Positions 46,401 through 59,351 of a DNA stretch of 64,000 nt are shown here, in pieces (the first letter of the stretch is position 1; the number at the start of each line of letters is the position of its first letter). The DNA comes from Marsupella aquatica (taxonomy: Eukaryota > Marchantiophyta), in contig OZ316892.1 in assembly GCA_973895155.1 (NCBI GenBank), forward strand, positions 2,046,001-2,110,000, given 5' to 3'. The position numbers and the translations under genes are program-made. The notes beneath the pieces are model-generated. The model had not been told where the DNA came from. It ran no database searches and saw only the letters and a program-made list of their open reading frames with translations.

Positions 46401-48969
46401 CGTCATCGATATTGCCAGGCCTTTGAAATCACTGAAAAAAATGCAATGTATGTATCTCGGTATGTATACTCCAAACACAACTACCCTTTTCAGGATTCTC
46501 CACTCGACTGGAATGATAAATGTGAGGAAGACGATAAGATTGAGAAGTAAGATGCAAGAAGAATGTAAGTCGACGGCCATCTGAGAACTGGTATTCAAGC
46601 CTTACTGGTATGCACCAGGTTGTCCGAGAAATTAAAGAGCTATCGATGAAGAATGAGTAGCAAATTGAATGGATTTGGCCCCATCAATTACGAGGCATGT
46701 AATGATTCCAGATGCAAACTAAAATGTACATATAAACAAACCACACAATGGTTCCAGCGACCGTCGACCGGGCCATCGACTCCCAGGGAAGCCTTTGGAT
46801 AAAATAGACAAACGACAAGGCGAACAGAAAACTGAAAAGATCGTCAAAAGGAAACTCTGCTACGGCCATCAGAGGAGCCCGATATATATATTTTGAGTTC
46901 GGAGATGGTCTTTCCTACGAGCTTGCCTAGACTTTGTATAGATCTATGAACTAGTAGATCGATCGAGCAATCTGCTCAATAGTGACGTTGTGGATGATCG
47001 ATGTATGAATCGAACAGCGGCGTGTAGGTCTCTTCGCGTTCCATCTTTCCGAAACTGCTCCAGATTATGTCCGTTCCATTTTGAAGTCTTTGGAAGTCTT
47101 CAGTGTCATTTTGACCTTCTACACGTAACATTGAGGTACGTGGAATTGAAGGTGGTCGTAATTTCCTAGGATATAGATTGATTGGAAGATCACTTGAACA
47201 CAGACTAGTCTGCTCGAACAATGAAGATCTCGATGGTATGTAAAACGAACAGTTGCATGGAGATCTTTTCATGTTCTACCTTCCCCTCCCTACTTCTTAT
47301 CACGTCCGACATGTTGGTTCCACTTCTAGTTGTTTGCAGGCAGAAAGATTATTTTACTCTACCTAGCTAGCTTGAACGTAGACGGATCAGTTCCTTGCGA
47401 CAAATTAAATTCGTGAATGATCCAACTCAGCAAACAACGTTTCAATCTCCAGTTGATCGATCTCTACATGAGGACAATCAACTCGTTCTTCTAGATCTTT
47501 CAATGCCCAAAATTGTATAATATTGATACCTCGATCTGCTTCCCGTTCTGGTTTCGCCATGGAAACCGGGATGGAAGCAAAGAGCGTGATATATATCGAA
47601 GATGATGTTTTCACGGGGGAGGTGGAGGTCCCCGTGCATTTCCTCTCCCAAGTTTTCTTTCCTAGTATAATTTCAATCAGTTACATGTCCTGTGGGGCTA
47701 TCCATTCCCCTCAGACACATACTAGCTAGCGTTTTCATCATATCAGCAGGATTTGAGTGATAGCGGGTTTCAATTGTACGGACGGATTTGAGATCAAAAG
47801 GCTTGGCCTGAAGTCCTCTCGGGCCTCAATTGCGACTAACGTACGTTACGAAAGTGAGAGGTGTCGTCCTTGACCAAAGTATCAAATCTGGTACGTGGAT
47901 CTAGTACTCCGAGAGCTCCTAGTTCTTTCAATCGACATAAGATCGAGGATGGCTGTTCAATTATACTTAATTATACGGGATCAACTGAATAGATAGATTC
48001 CAATCTCGGAGAATCAATGAGACGTGTGTGAAGCCGATCTCCCTGGTACGTGCTCTCGCTAAGACTTAATCCGTGCAACACGCTCTCTGATTCGCTCAAG
48101 TGGTTCCTTGATTTCTCCGATAAAGCTGGAATTGCACCCAAGCGTTCATTTGTGCTCGATCATGTCACTGCTCTGTCCTCGGGTCGTAGCCGAGCTTGCT
48201 TGCTGGCAATCATCTCCGAGCATCCTGGATGAATCCTGGCCCTGCTTTTTGTGCTCTTCTCAGTCGCCCCTTCTTGCATGCCCCTTCACGCTTTTCATCC
48301 AGTGCTACGGTAGTACTGGCAGCTTACTGCTATATAGCTAGGGACAGGGGATCGTCAGTCAGACCTTTCTGGAACTTAGATCAAAGATCTTTCACCATGG
48401 TGTGGTGAATTGTGGTGACCAATAGAGGCTAACATGACAACTCTAAAACCTCAGGTTGATTTTTGTCAATGCTACTTCTGATATACATCTCGTCTGAGCA
48501 GTTGGTATGGACGATTCTTCTAATGTAGCGAGATGGTGAATGCACACGTTAGACATAAATGTACCTGCCCCACACATTACTACCGTAACCTGACGAAGCT
48601 TATGGTCTCGTGATGTAGATCAGAAAACCTGGTGATCCTTTCAAGGAACGGCGCATCTCTCAATTCGATCCCTGTTGCTGTTTTCCTAATGTTCAGGTCA
48701 TGTCATCACCATTTGACCACACACGTTGAATCTTAGAGGTCCCTGTTGACTTGAATATAGTTAGCGAAGATTGACATATCATACATTAGAATTATAGTGG
48801 ACCGATCAGCCTATCGACATGCACGTACTAGAATTGACTTCAGTAATCGATCACAATGCGTGATTAAAACAGGACACTGTCACATACGTACGCTGTCTTG
48901 ATTCTTTATGTACAGTACTCGTCCGCCTACAGTTGGGAGCGACCCTGCGATTCTCATCGATCGTGAATA
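43486..48969. other. Long gene-poor stretch
   Basis: The sequence is rich in GATCGATC, CTAGCTAG and TACGTAC-like words. Weak candidates are minus-strand frames at 47405-47614 (with ALKDLEERVDCPHVEIDQLE), 46976-47272 (FGKMEREETYTPLF) and 46684-46869 (hydrophobic). They could be exons of one minus-strand gene at about 46.7-47.6 kb, but I could not find a phase-consistent set of splice sites. A + strand frame at 46140-46550 overlaps them. Confidence 0.3.
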
Positions 48970-48970
48970 A

Positions 48971-49153
48971 ACTGAAGATATTTGAGGTAACCATAAACGT
49001 ACTGTCGCCAGAGATATGTTCGAGCCAGATAAAGTACAACTACTACGACTCAAGACTGACACTGAAGATATTTGAGGTAACCATAAACTTGTTGTCGTCG
49101 TCAGAGATATGTTCGAGCCACATAAAGTACAACTACTAACAACTCAAGACTCA
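48971..49153. repeat. 90-bp tandem duplication
   Basis: Copies begin at 48971 and 49061 with ACTGAAGATATTTGAGGTAA and share GAGATATGTTCGAGCCA and AAAGTACAACTACTA. The second copy has a few substitutions and a short insertion. Confidence 0.9.
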
Positions 49154-49281
49154 AGACTGCTCGACTGAAGATGCTTATCGTACATTCTACTATGGGTATG
49201 AAGGATCGATCGACACAGCCCAGCCAAGATCAGCACATGCACATGCGAAATTTTGGCGGGGTCTGAGGTCGAATCACGAAC

Positions 49282-49505
49282 CACAATCTGAGCGAAATAA
49301 TAAGGCGCTACTTATGTATGATCGAATGAGTTCGATTCAGTTGTGTATTACCCATACAATGCAAGGTACAGCGATAGACATCGACAACGAAGCACAATCT
49401 AAGCCAGACGATAAGGCGCGGATGATGTTTGAACGAGTTCGATTCACTTGCATTGTTCGACATACATACAATGAAAGGAACATTGACAGACATCGAGATC
49501 GAGAG
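49282..49505. repeat. ~111-bp tandem duplication
   Basis: Copies beginning CACAATCT(G/A)AGC at about 49282 and 49392 share ATAAGGCGC, GAGTTCGATTCA and ACATACAATG-like words. They are more diverged than the 90-bp duplication just upstream. Confidence 0.75.
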
Positions 49506-49515
49506 GTGATACCAG

Positions 49516-49737
49516 TTGTGCAAACACTCGGTTGCCCCAGATCGACCCGTATACACATTTAATGGCCAGGACTTCACGACTTGTGCCCAGTCTTTTCAGT
49601 GTACAGCGAGTTGCGACGACGATTGCATAGTCTTGCTCCAGGACTCTTGCGCAGTGAGCAAGCGTTGCTCAGGTGGAACGTGCGTGGTTGGCCGTTGCAG
49701 CAGAACTGGCTCACACGGTCTCCGAAATCTCAGGTGA
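49516..49737 (+). CDS. Short cysteine-rich frame (uncertain)
   Basis: A 73-codon frame contains nine cysteines, eight of them spaced through FTTCAQSFQCTASCDDDC to GGTCVVGRCS. This density resembles small secreted cysteine-rich peptides. There is no signal peptide in this frame, and no splice partner is evident. It may be one exon of a gene, or chance. Confidence 0.2.
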   Translation: MCKHSVAPDRPVYTFNGQDFTTCAQSFQCTASCDDDCIVLLQDSCAVSKRCSGGTCVVGRCSRTGSHGLRNLR

Positions 49738-50161
49738 ACTATTCTGTTGTTACTAACGTTCGATAGAAATTAGCGTGACAGTTTCTTGCTCAGTTACCAA
49801 GATAGAGCAGATATACTAATTGATTAATTCAGGTCGTGTTGTATGGATTACTTTCTCTAGCCGTAAAGGAACAGATCGACAATGGTGGTTTCTTGGCAAC
49901 TTGACCTCTGTCGACCATGAGTCTGTGATTATTTGTGACATATGAAGTCCTTCAATCTGTCTTGTGATTTGTGATTAACGACAGAACTGACTTGTGACTT
50001 CTCGACTTGACTATGTATTGACTAGCTATCTTGTATCGTCTGAGTCAGATACGCCCGTGAGAGCGAACTGATTGACTAGAATTGTGAATAACTTACTTAC
50101 AGACTCTAGTATAGACTCGATTAGTTCTCATATTACCAGGCCTCGACGTAATTAATGGATG

Positions 50162-51740
50162 TTAAGTCTCGTGTCTCTGTGCCTCTCCTCGACCGCTCTC
50201 ACACATGCACAAAGGGAATTCCTCTCCGTCTCTCTCGTGCGCACGTACGTAGAGGGTTCTTTCTATGATCTGGTCTGATAACTCGTCAATGTTCCAATTA
50301 ATAACCTGCAGAAAGGTGGCTTCGTGACAATTTCCGACGACACAGCGATCTAAGAATCCGAGGAAGCAGCTATTGAGAGGCGTGTTGGTGGAAGCCAAAA
50401 GGGCAGTGAGGAGATCAAAATAGTGAGGTAAATAGGCGTTGTTCACGAGGATGGCCGGGTGGAAAATGGATATTCTGAGGTGGTCGAGGCGTCTAGGGAG
50501 GATGCTCCCTCCGCTCGTCATGACTCTCATAACTTTGTGGATTCTAGATTCTTTGCTCCTACCGCTACCCCCGGGAATGAAGGTTAATCCCGTCCGGATC
50601 GAGATTACTCCTTCAAAATTAGCTTGCCTAGCTGTGTTGCTAATTAGCTTTGGATGGTACGAGCTCGCGATACTGCGGCGAGAACGCAGGCCCGCGAACT
50701 GAATCACAGAAGGCTGCATGCAAATTGGTCGAAGGAAGCAATTCGTTGCTGCCGCAACTGCCTTTTGCCATACCAAGATCAGATGTCGCTTTTACAGCTG
50801 CTTGCGTTCGGTGCGTTCGGTGCGCTCGATGCTCGCCCTTAGTTGACGGTACAGGTGATAAGAACTTCGTCAGACGTAGCCGCAATGCAGAGGCAGACCA
50901 AGATTGCTCTCACCAGTAAGTTGGTGTTAATGGCATTTCCGCTCGTATACTTCGAAATTAGAAGTCGCAGTGGTTTAGCGTGCGGAGACAAGCTGTATAG
51001 TAGCTAGCTGTCAAAGCAACGATAGCGCATTTTAATTTTGCTTTTCGAATCCAAGTGCTTAGCGAATGTCTCAAGTTTAGCACCAATCTCTATTGCTTTG
51101 GTCGTTCTCGGGCAATAAACTCTTGTGAAGCTCATTCACGTACTTTGCACCATTTCCGCAGTTGATTGTTGCAGATCCAGTGATTGATTCAGACTCTTCC
51201 TATCAGTTCATGCAATGCATTCTCAACGCCCGCTGCTCTCTCAAACGTCAAGATTAGTGTAGAGCATTTGGTAGCCATCATGCAAGTATAGTTGTACAGC
51301 TCAATTACATGCACGAACGGTGCCAGTGCTTCCGACATGGATATGACCTCAAAAGCTCGCCGTATAGTCCATGTAACACACGGGCCCTGCTGCAATCGTC
51401 AGGGACAGAGTTGCTAGTATGATCGGATTACAACTTTTTAAGTCAAGGAGCTCCTTGAGTCGTCCTTGCCAGACCAGCACGTACTCGTCTGTGAGCTCCC
51501 GTAATTCGACCACCTTGCAGCACACATTTTCAATCGAATTGCAATCCATTAAGTTGAAGGTTCATTCGACTTGATCGAGTAAGAACTGACCTGGCTGGCA
51601 CGTTGTCGATGATCTCGGAGGCTCATCATGGTCGAGGAAGAACGATCACGAGTCCTTAGATGTGCTCCATGCTCGCGATTCGGGTCGAAGCTCAATACAG
51701 AGCAATTGGAAAGGACATAACCTCTACTCGGTGCAAACAA
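50162..51740 (-). CDS. Candidate uncharacterised minus-strand gene (exons unresolved)
   Basis: The main block is a 204-codon frame at 50162-50776 (with LDHLRISIFHPAILVNNAYL and LQVINWNIDELSDQIIERTL). Upstream on the same strand are protein-like stretches at 51549-51740, 51349-51549 (VVELRELTDEYVLVWQGRLK, then a hydrophobic stretch) and 51189-51395 (LILTFERAAGVENALHELIG). Their order would suit a multi-exon gene, but I could not establish a consistent splice set. No family is recognised. A non-coding explanation remains possible. Confidence 0.25.
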
Positions 51741-51896
51741 TCAGCATGGAAAACTAGTGTACTCTGAGGTCTCACGAGCACATCTGCCCTTGCAAAGATC
51801 AGGACAGGAGGCAGTATGATGACTGATGCTACTTTGCCAGAAGTGAATCCTCTCGCCGAATGCCACACATTTGTACAAAACTAACTACTCGAACGG

Positions 51897-52240
51897 TGGC
51901 CAATTAACCCCATACAAAATCCCCTGGGCCACATATCACAGTGCAAAAGGACAAAAACGCCAAAAACGCCAAACTGATTAACCCCATACAAATTCAACCT
52001 CTGGGCTATATATGAGAGTGCAAAAGGACAAAAATGCCAAGCAAAGCAACCCAAATCAAGAGGAGTGAAAAGAAAAGAAACGGGGACAGAGACAGGGTCC
52101 CCAACTAAGGCAAAGGAACCCAAGAAAGGTAGGAATTGAAAAGGTAAGGGAAAAAACCCCAGAAGACCAAAGAGGTCCCAGGTCCAACAAGCCCCGGAGT
52201 CCCCCACAACCAAAAAGGAACCCAAAAAAACCAAACATTT
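51897..52240. repeat. Dispersed repeat family, copy 1
   Basis: It begins with an internal ~80-bp duplication (AACCCCATACAAA...GTGCAAAAGGACAAAAA(C/T)GCC at about 51907 and 51983). It continues with GAGACAGGGTCCC, CCAGAAGACC(A)AAGAG and GTCCCCCACAACCAAAA words. All of these recur in the same order at 55590-55810. Confidence 0.8.
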
Positions 52241-55200
52241 AGACAACTAACACCTACTGGGCAGTGAATTGAAAAGCCAGCTGGCCAATTTGTGACACTT
52301 GTTTTGCACAGAGAATTGTAGCAAGCAATGGGAATTTTTAGTTCTCACCCAACGAGCGAGGCAACGAGCGAGGATTGGGAAGGATTCTCTTGGCTCACCT
52401 GAATCAGCAGGTTGACAAGTGGCCATCAGGAGTCCCCCTAATTGCACATCAAAAACCTAGAGCCAGAGTCAGATACTTATGTAGAATCACTGAGTGATAT
52501 AAACAAACAGTTTTTTACGAACCTAAATACTTGCGTTAATAAGCATGGTATCAAGTGACATAGTATGCCATATATTATCATATCACATTTCGATGTGCAA
52601 CCGGTGCATGGGTTGAAGGACGGTGAAGAATGTTCAATCACAATTCTTGAATCCCCCCTTAGACAAATACTTTCATATATTGTACTTTGTTTTAAAAAAA
52701 TACATTAATAATATGAAAAACTTTCCTTTGTGTTTTCATTCATGCAAATTAGATCTAAACTCTTAGATTTTAGGATCTAGGAGTCCAATGCACTATTGTC
52801 CTTATAGCCTTTCCATTGTTATAATTAATGTTGCAATTAATTTATCATTGAGGCGTGCCATCTCAATTGTTGTGGTCATCTCATTCTTGTGGCCATTGTG
52901 TCATTAGTCAATGATGTTATTGCAAAGAAGAACTTAGGATCTAGGGTTAATGTTTCTTCAAAAGAATACTCCACAGAGGAATAGAAAAAATAAGAAAATT
53001 TCTACTCTCAACAAATTTAATTTTTAAATCACATTTTTAGAAATAGTGTCTTTTCAACCTGCTTTTCAATTTAAAACTCTGATGTGTCTGGCTCTCTTTC
53101 TATCATTTCCTTTATGTGAATGGGGGCAAGCATATGTACAGTTGTTTTTGAATGTGATGTGAGCCTAGTTAGATTTTCTTTCCAGGTCACCCACTTACCC
53201 AAAAATCTAGCCCCATGTTGAATCAACTTACACTTAATTTCAAAAGACCTTAAGATTAGAATCTTTTTAGAGATGTCGGTGAGTGTGTCGGTGCAAGTGC
53301 ATCTATGCCCTAAGGTAGGATTTCTTGTTTACAACATTTTACTAACCTGTACCCCAAACTACCTGATATTACTAACTTGCCCCCCAAACAAAAATGGGAA
53401 CAAAAATAATTATAATAATCTTTTTCCTATTCTGGTCAGTATTAATTTGCATATGGCAGGGTATATGGGTTCCCATTGCCATATGGGAGGTCAGCATTCG
53501 CTAGCGTTAACCGGCTGCCATTCCCCCAGCCCCCTTCCCTGGTGTATTTTCTTGAGTAAAACTGAGGGCCCAAAGTTCCGGGTTTTTGTGAGGGGAGTTG
53601 GAGCAAAATGACCTATATTTGCCCCTCCCAGACCTGCAACTGTGCCCTGCAACAGGGAAGGGGAAGGGGGGCTGAGGGGGTGGTTAAAGATAGCCAATAG
53701 GGAGTTGCCACATGGCATCAGGAACGCGTATGCTATTTAACTCTGAAGTGACAATAATTAATTTTGTTTGGGAGCATGTTAATAATATGGAGTAGTTTTG
53801 GGGACAAGTTAAGTAAAAATTGTTCTGGTTTATCTTACTTTCACCAAATCTGATGGCTAGGGCACTTTATTATTTAAATCCAATAGTCAAAATGAGTACA
53901 CTCCAAAAGTGCACTTTGTAAAGTACAATTAGGGGAAAAGGGTGTGATCGGAAATTCCTTGAATTCATTATCCTGGTTTCATGTAAACCACTTTGAATTA
54001 TTTGTAGACCTTCTTTCTATTCCACATTATTCCCAATTTGAAATTGGCACAAACAGGAATCGGGACAGGAATGAGCACACATTCAAGTCTCCCTCAATAA
54101 AAGTTATCACAGAAATTGTGATTAGATTGTGTGATGTGAGACATGGACTCCACATTTTGATTGGTAGAGACCATGCAGAATTGGACTAAGATTCAACAAG
54201 AAAATTCCTTACTCACATACTACCCCACATTTCTTTGCATGAACTGTCCTTATTGCCCAAGCTAGGGACAAATTTTACTCTTACTTTGGGCTTGAACATA
54301 AATAGATGTAAGCAAAAACAATTCTGTCAGATAGGAATATAATTTATTTTTAAATTCAGCTCGTTGTGTATTAAGATCAAATATTTGTACTCTTAGTTTA
54401 CTACAATACAAATAAAGAATTTAGTTCCAGGATGCTACAAGATATCCAATCACATGGGCTAAAAATATGTGTTCCTCTCGTGTTGAATTTTTTCTATCTT
54501 TTTGCAAGAGAAGGGAAACCTTTGGTGTGCAACTGGGTGAGGCCTGTAGGTGGGCTCAAGTGTCTTATCTTGAAATTGAAACTTAGTTTACTGAGCAACA
54601 AAGAGTCAAACACCCTTTATCTGTATTTGATCATTAATTTGTTCCAGTCTAGCTTTATTTCCAACATAAAATGAAGAGTCATCTACAGGCTCTAGAAGGC
54701 CAATGCCACAAAGACTATGGCACCCAGATGGCATGGTTATGCAACCAACTGACAGGTGATTTGTGACCACCGGTCTCTAAATACAAAGCATCACATTTGT
54801 ATACTCTTGTCTACCACTTGTGCATTGCATTCTTGTAGTTGCAGTCATGTGGCCATTGTGATGACATAGTCATTGCAACCATGTTGTTGTTGGTGTGGCA
54901 TGCGCATTGCACAGAAAGTTTTAAAAGTGGGGCAAAGAAGTGTGTAACTAAGGAAATGTTTCAAGTCAAGTTGTGCAGTCATGTTGTGGCTGCAGAATTT
55001 TGTCATTTCAGTTGAATGGGTGGTTGTACCAGAAATGTTGTCACTTGGTTGCAAAATTTTGTCATTTTGGTTGGGTGATTTGTACCGGAAGTGTTGTCAT
55101 TCTGGTTGATGTTGTTGCAAAATTGATGTTACTAGCCCCGATGACCCGTTCCTTGAACGTAAATAGATATGCAGGAAAATCTTGCACTTTATAATTTATA

Positions 55201-55589
55201 TGCTATTTTGGTTAGTCTTTGATTCATCCTTGTTAGTTGTCCATCCTCATTTCAATTTTGCCTTTATTTAGAGTCAATGTCACTTTTGTCCTCGTTTAAA
55301 ATTTTGACCTCTCACCCGCGTTTCTCTTCTACTATAGGTGCTCCATTGGGTCTTTCTATTTTACGTGTTATTATTATTAAGGTGTAGAAACCTTTATGTT
55401 GTGACATATTATTCTTTACTAGGGCTACTTGCACAATTGCAATTTATCCTCTAGTAGCTACATACAGTTAGCTGATTTGTCAAGACAAAAAAGACCCTTC
55501 CTTTGGCTCCCCATTGGAGACTAAAAAAAACCATGGAAACCATCTGACCACTGGCGTTGGATCACTCCTTTCAAGTATGTCAAGGGACA
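52241..55589. other. AT-rich gene-poor region
   Basis: There are no coding regions that I can support. Long A/T runs and short frames dominate. A short duplication (TTGTCATTTCAGTTGAATGG / TTGTCATTTTGGTTGGGTGA-like, at about 55000-55110) lies within it. Confidence 0.35.
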
Positions 55590-55810
55590 ATGGAATATAT
55601 ATGTAAGAGTGCAAAAGCACAAAAACACCAACAAAAACACCAAACCGGGAGACAGGGTCCCAAAGGCAAAGAAACCCTATAAAGGGGAAAAGGGAGGGGA
55701 CAAAGCCCAAAGAAGACCGAAGAGACCCAAAAGCTAAGCTCAAAGCCAAGGGGTCCCCCACAACCAAAAGGAAACAACCAACCAGAGATACCACTAAGTG
55801 GCCTAGTAGT
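55590..55810. repeat. Dispersed repeat family, copy 2
   Basis: It shares GAGTGCAAAAG, GACAGGGTCCC, AGGCAAAG, AAGAAGACC and GGGGTCCCCCACAACCAAAA in the same order and orientation as 51897-52240, but is shorter. It looks like a small interspersed element. Neither A- nor B-box polymerase III motifs nor flanking duplications could be confirmed. Confidence 0.75.
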
Positions 55811-57085
55811 ATAACAATATTTTGGGCAGAAAAAGGGAAAGTCTGGTAGAGCTCCAAAGTAAGCTCCAAAGTAAACTACATAGGAGGGTGACAAAGTGAA
55901 ATCTGTCTAGAGTCCCTAAAACCAACTGTCTTGGCTCTACAAAGGATACTGTATGCTTGATCCCTGTGAAGTGCATGGATACCCTCTGTCTAAAGGAGGT
56001 GGTGAGGACAGAGACAGGGGGATAAGGCCTCCCCTGAATATAAAAAACCGCACAAGCCCTAAGGAACTGGTCAAACATAGGCCTCTTCCTTGAGCCAGCA
56101 TCCTTGGCTGCTGCATGGCCTGGAACATGAGCAGCAACCACAACGTGGCCTGGATCTGCAACAACCACATCATCAAGAAAACAAACTCCAGCCCAAGAAA
56201 AGACCAAATCGACATGTCACCGATCAGGCACACCATCACATACGGGGAGGAATGTTGTTGCCAGTAGCAACATGGTATCCAGAGTCCCGGACAATGGCTG
56301 CCTCTCACAAATGTTATCATGTGTTGCAGTATGTCCACTCACTCTTGTGGCCACACCTGAGAATATGGACTCCTCCCAGATTCCAAAGTCGCCCCACATA
56401 CACAAGTGGGTTGACCGAGGAGGCAAGGGGGTGAGGTAGTCCAAGGCAAAGGCGCATACATGTAGTAAAGAGTTAAATTAATTTGTTGCACTTTTCCTAC
56501 AATGTGCAAAACTTTTACTCAGTTGTGTATATGAATCAAAAAGTCCCAGAGAAATATGTTAAAATATCTGGTAAGGTTTTAATTTGGTATTGATAACAAT
56601 TTCCTTACAAGGTCTTTTTTAACTTTTTGTCACATCCTTAGCAGCATCGTAATGAATATCTGATTAAAGGTATTCCTGTCTCGGAACAATAATTTTGTTT
56701 TTTGTGAATTCAACAAAGGCTATTTAGTGGGACATCATCTGTGAAACGGATTTTAAGAGAATCTGGACCACTAGAATGGAAAGGTGGGAGCAGGTTTTCC
56801 TGCTCGCATGCATGCAGCACATGGGTGCAATTGAAGGAGGAATAATATTAATCCATGTGGCAATGTAAGCACACCGAAAGAAGCACAGGCTTTGCACCTA
56901 GCAAAGTGGCCCGTTAAAATTATATGTATCTCAGTTCCAATCGACAAAAACCGCGAAAGCCCTAAAGCGAGGATCCCAAAGGCATGAGACCAATAAAGGT
57001 TTTGGTGTTTGCATCCGAAAGGCACCACATCCAATAAAGGTTTTTGGGTTTGCAGTGGCCCGGTTGTGTTGTTAACTGTCGACCG
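55811..57085. other. Intergenic region
   Basis: Overlapping frames occur at 55.8-56.4 kb on both strands. None has recognisable domains and the opposing frames mirror each other, which argues against coding. Confidence 0.35.
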
Positions 57086-57292
57086 TTTTGCTTCTATTCC
57101 AGTGTACTTTGTCCTTGTTTGGTAGTTTTTAGTAAATTGGTCCTTCTTCAAAAAATATTGTAAGGGGGCAACCAAGGAAAATGTTTACCTTTTTTGCTTT
57201 TACTTCAGTGTACTTTGTGCTTATTTGATATTTTTTAGTAAATTGGTCCTTTTTTCAAAAATATTTTAAGGGGGCAAAGAAGGGAAAAACCA
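57086..57292. repeat. ~106-bp tandem duplication
   Basis: Copies begin TTTTGCTT(C/T)TA(T/C)TTC at 57086 and 57192. They share CAGTGTACTTTGT, TTTTTAGTAAATTGGTCCTT and AAGGGGGCAA. Confidence 0.85.
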
Positions 57293-58603
57293 AAAGGGTA
57301 CCTTGGATGTTGCTTTTTTTGGGACATAGATTTCCTGAGATCTAAGTTTTCTGAGCTCTAGACAATGCCCTACTTTGAACTAATGAGATGACATTGAAAA
57401 CTCAAAAAATTCCAAAAAACACCATATTCTTTCAATAAACCATAACTTTTTATTGAAACTTGTGATTTAATCTGAGCCAATTTTGTAAGTGTGTCCCTTT
57501 ATCCTCCCACTTCCCCCAAACACACCGCCATGGGCGCTCTTTTAAAATAGTGCGCCCCGGGCTTGGAAGTCAAGTTTTGCCTATCTGTTTTATATTCTAT
57601 ACAGTAGTGTTCAAAATGGATGTTGTGCTTGAATATTGACATTGTCATATGATTCATGAATGTTGTATCTTTTGTGCTCAACATTGACTAAATTAAAGTC
57701 AAAACTCAGACATAATGCCCAAACATTTGGTTAGATAGACGTAGTGTTTGAGTTCAAATGTCTTTTTGTCATTGGACCGGAAAACATTCCATTTACAAAC
57801 ACAGTATTTGGGCAAGACTGTAGTTGTGCACCCTTCCTTCCCTCTCAGAGGGGGTTAAAGTTCTGTCACCTTAACTTTTGGGTGGAGGTCCCGTCCTCCC
57901 TTTCCCCCTTGAAGCTACATTTGCAAGCAATCTCCAACCCAACTGGGTTTTGCTATTGTAACTGGGTGTTGACTAAACCCAGTAAAGAAAATCAAAAAAC
58001 TCAGGTCCAACCCATTCACTGTAAAGAAAATCTAAAATTCAGGTCTAACCCATTCAGTGTAACGCTATCTGGATTTCAAGAATGGGGTTTTTGGTTATAG
58101 ATCAATTATACAGTAGTCGACTCAGTTGACTCCATACTGGGGTTAGTTACTGGATGACACAGACTGGGTATTTAATGTACCCACTAAACAAAACCCCATT
58201 GGAGATGCAGACTGGGTATTTCTTGTACCCACTAAACAAAACCCCTTTGGAGATGCTCTAAGTGCTAGTTTTGAACATCAAACGCCAATGTTACCCACTA
58301 AACAAAACCCCTTTGAAGATGCTCTGAGTGCTAATTTTGAACATCAACGCCAACGTCATTTCTTTTCAGCGGATTGTGAAACACAATTCGATTATTAATA
58401 TAAATAAATAAAACAATTCGATTGGTTACATCCGCAAGTGATAGTTTGAGTATCAACGACATTTGTTCTCAATGCTGGTTTTGAGTGTCAACGACATGTG
58501 TTTTCAGCAAATTGTGGGGAACAGTTGCGTGATGGAGAAATGGATTCGCTTGCGAATGTCATGATTTGGCTTCGGCTACGCCATTGACACGTTCAGCTCT
58601 CGA
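57293..58603. other. Intergenic region with short tandem repeats
   Basis: At 58158-58257 two 50-bp units (AGACTGGGTATTT...GGAGATGC) are tandem. A partial third copy follows at about 58292-58322, along with two copies of GTGCTA(G/A)TTTTGAACATCAA (about 58262 and 58327). No gene is recognised. Confidence 0.5.
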
Positions 58604-59239
58604 ATGTATGGGGACGGGCCTACTGTAGTCCCCTGCGCTACAGTCGAAGATCCTCATTCTGCAATTACAAATATTATAATCTGGATTCGACTGCTGTTAA
58701 TGATGCTCAGCTCCCGAACCTCTTTCCAATCGCACGGGAATGGGTTCAGTATGGTGGGCTACGCTCGCAGCTGCGTTCTTCGCTCCTCCACTGATTCCAA
58801 ATGGTCCGAAAGTAGTTCCATCTCTAACCAGCATGGCTTGCTGTCAGCAAGTGCGTCAGTTGACACCGATGAAATAGAATCAGCGCTTTTTCATGTGATT
58901 GAACGAGGTGGCCTGTCCTGGCTCCCGCAAATCCTGTCAATTCAATTTAGATAGTTTGCAGAGTTCACCATCGCAACGACGTGATGGATGAGATATTACG
59001 TGTTACCGTGTTTCGACCGTATCGGCCTGCTTTCGAATCTGTTCTTCGTAATGAAATTGTGCTGCAGACGTAATCACATGTCACCCAACGCTAAACCGGA
59101 GGTAAGGGCTGAAAAGGTGCCGCATCTTGAGGATCGCTTGTATTCCAATTCTACAACTCATAGGGTTGTGAAAGCGATGAAAAGTCCGGTTTGTAGAGAG
59201 TGGGCCACTCCACTACCCCTTCATGACATACAGTCATGA
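58604..59239 (+). pseudogene. Possible gene fragment of unknown family
   Basis: A 116-codon frame (58604-58954) ends in DEIESALFHVIERGGLSWLP. It is followed by a second frame (58988-59239) containing EVRAEKVPHLEDRLYSNSTT. Both read like protein and a TGCAG precedes the second block at about 59065, but I could not join them with confidence and recognise no family. It may be a degraded gene or two unrelated frames. Confidence 0.25.
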
Positions 59240-59351
59240 CGATTTCGGACTAGAGATACAAAAAACTTTTGTTTTGCCTCGGAAAACCAAAAGAATGGAT
59301 ACAAAAAACTTTCGTCATCACACGGACCTCGCTATACCTGACATTCATATT

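Noticed and set aside
46140-47614. Protein-like frames on both strands considered as one gene
   Set aside because: No consistent set of splice sites and phases, and overlapping opposing frames.
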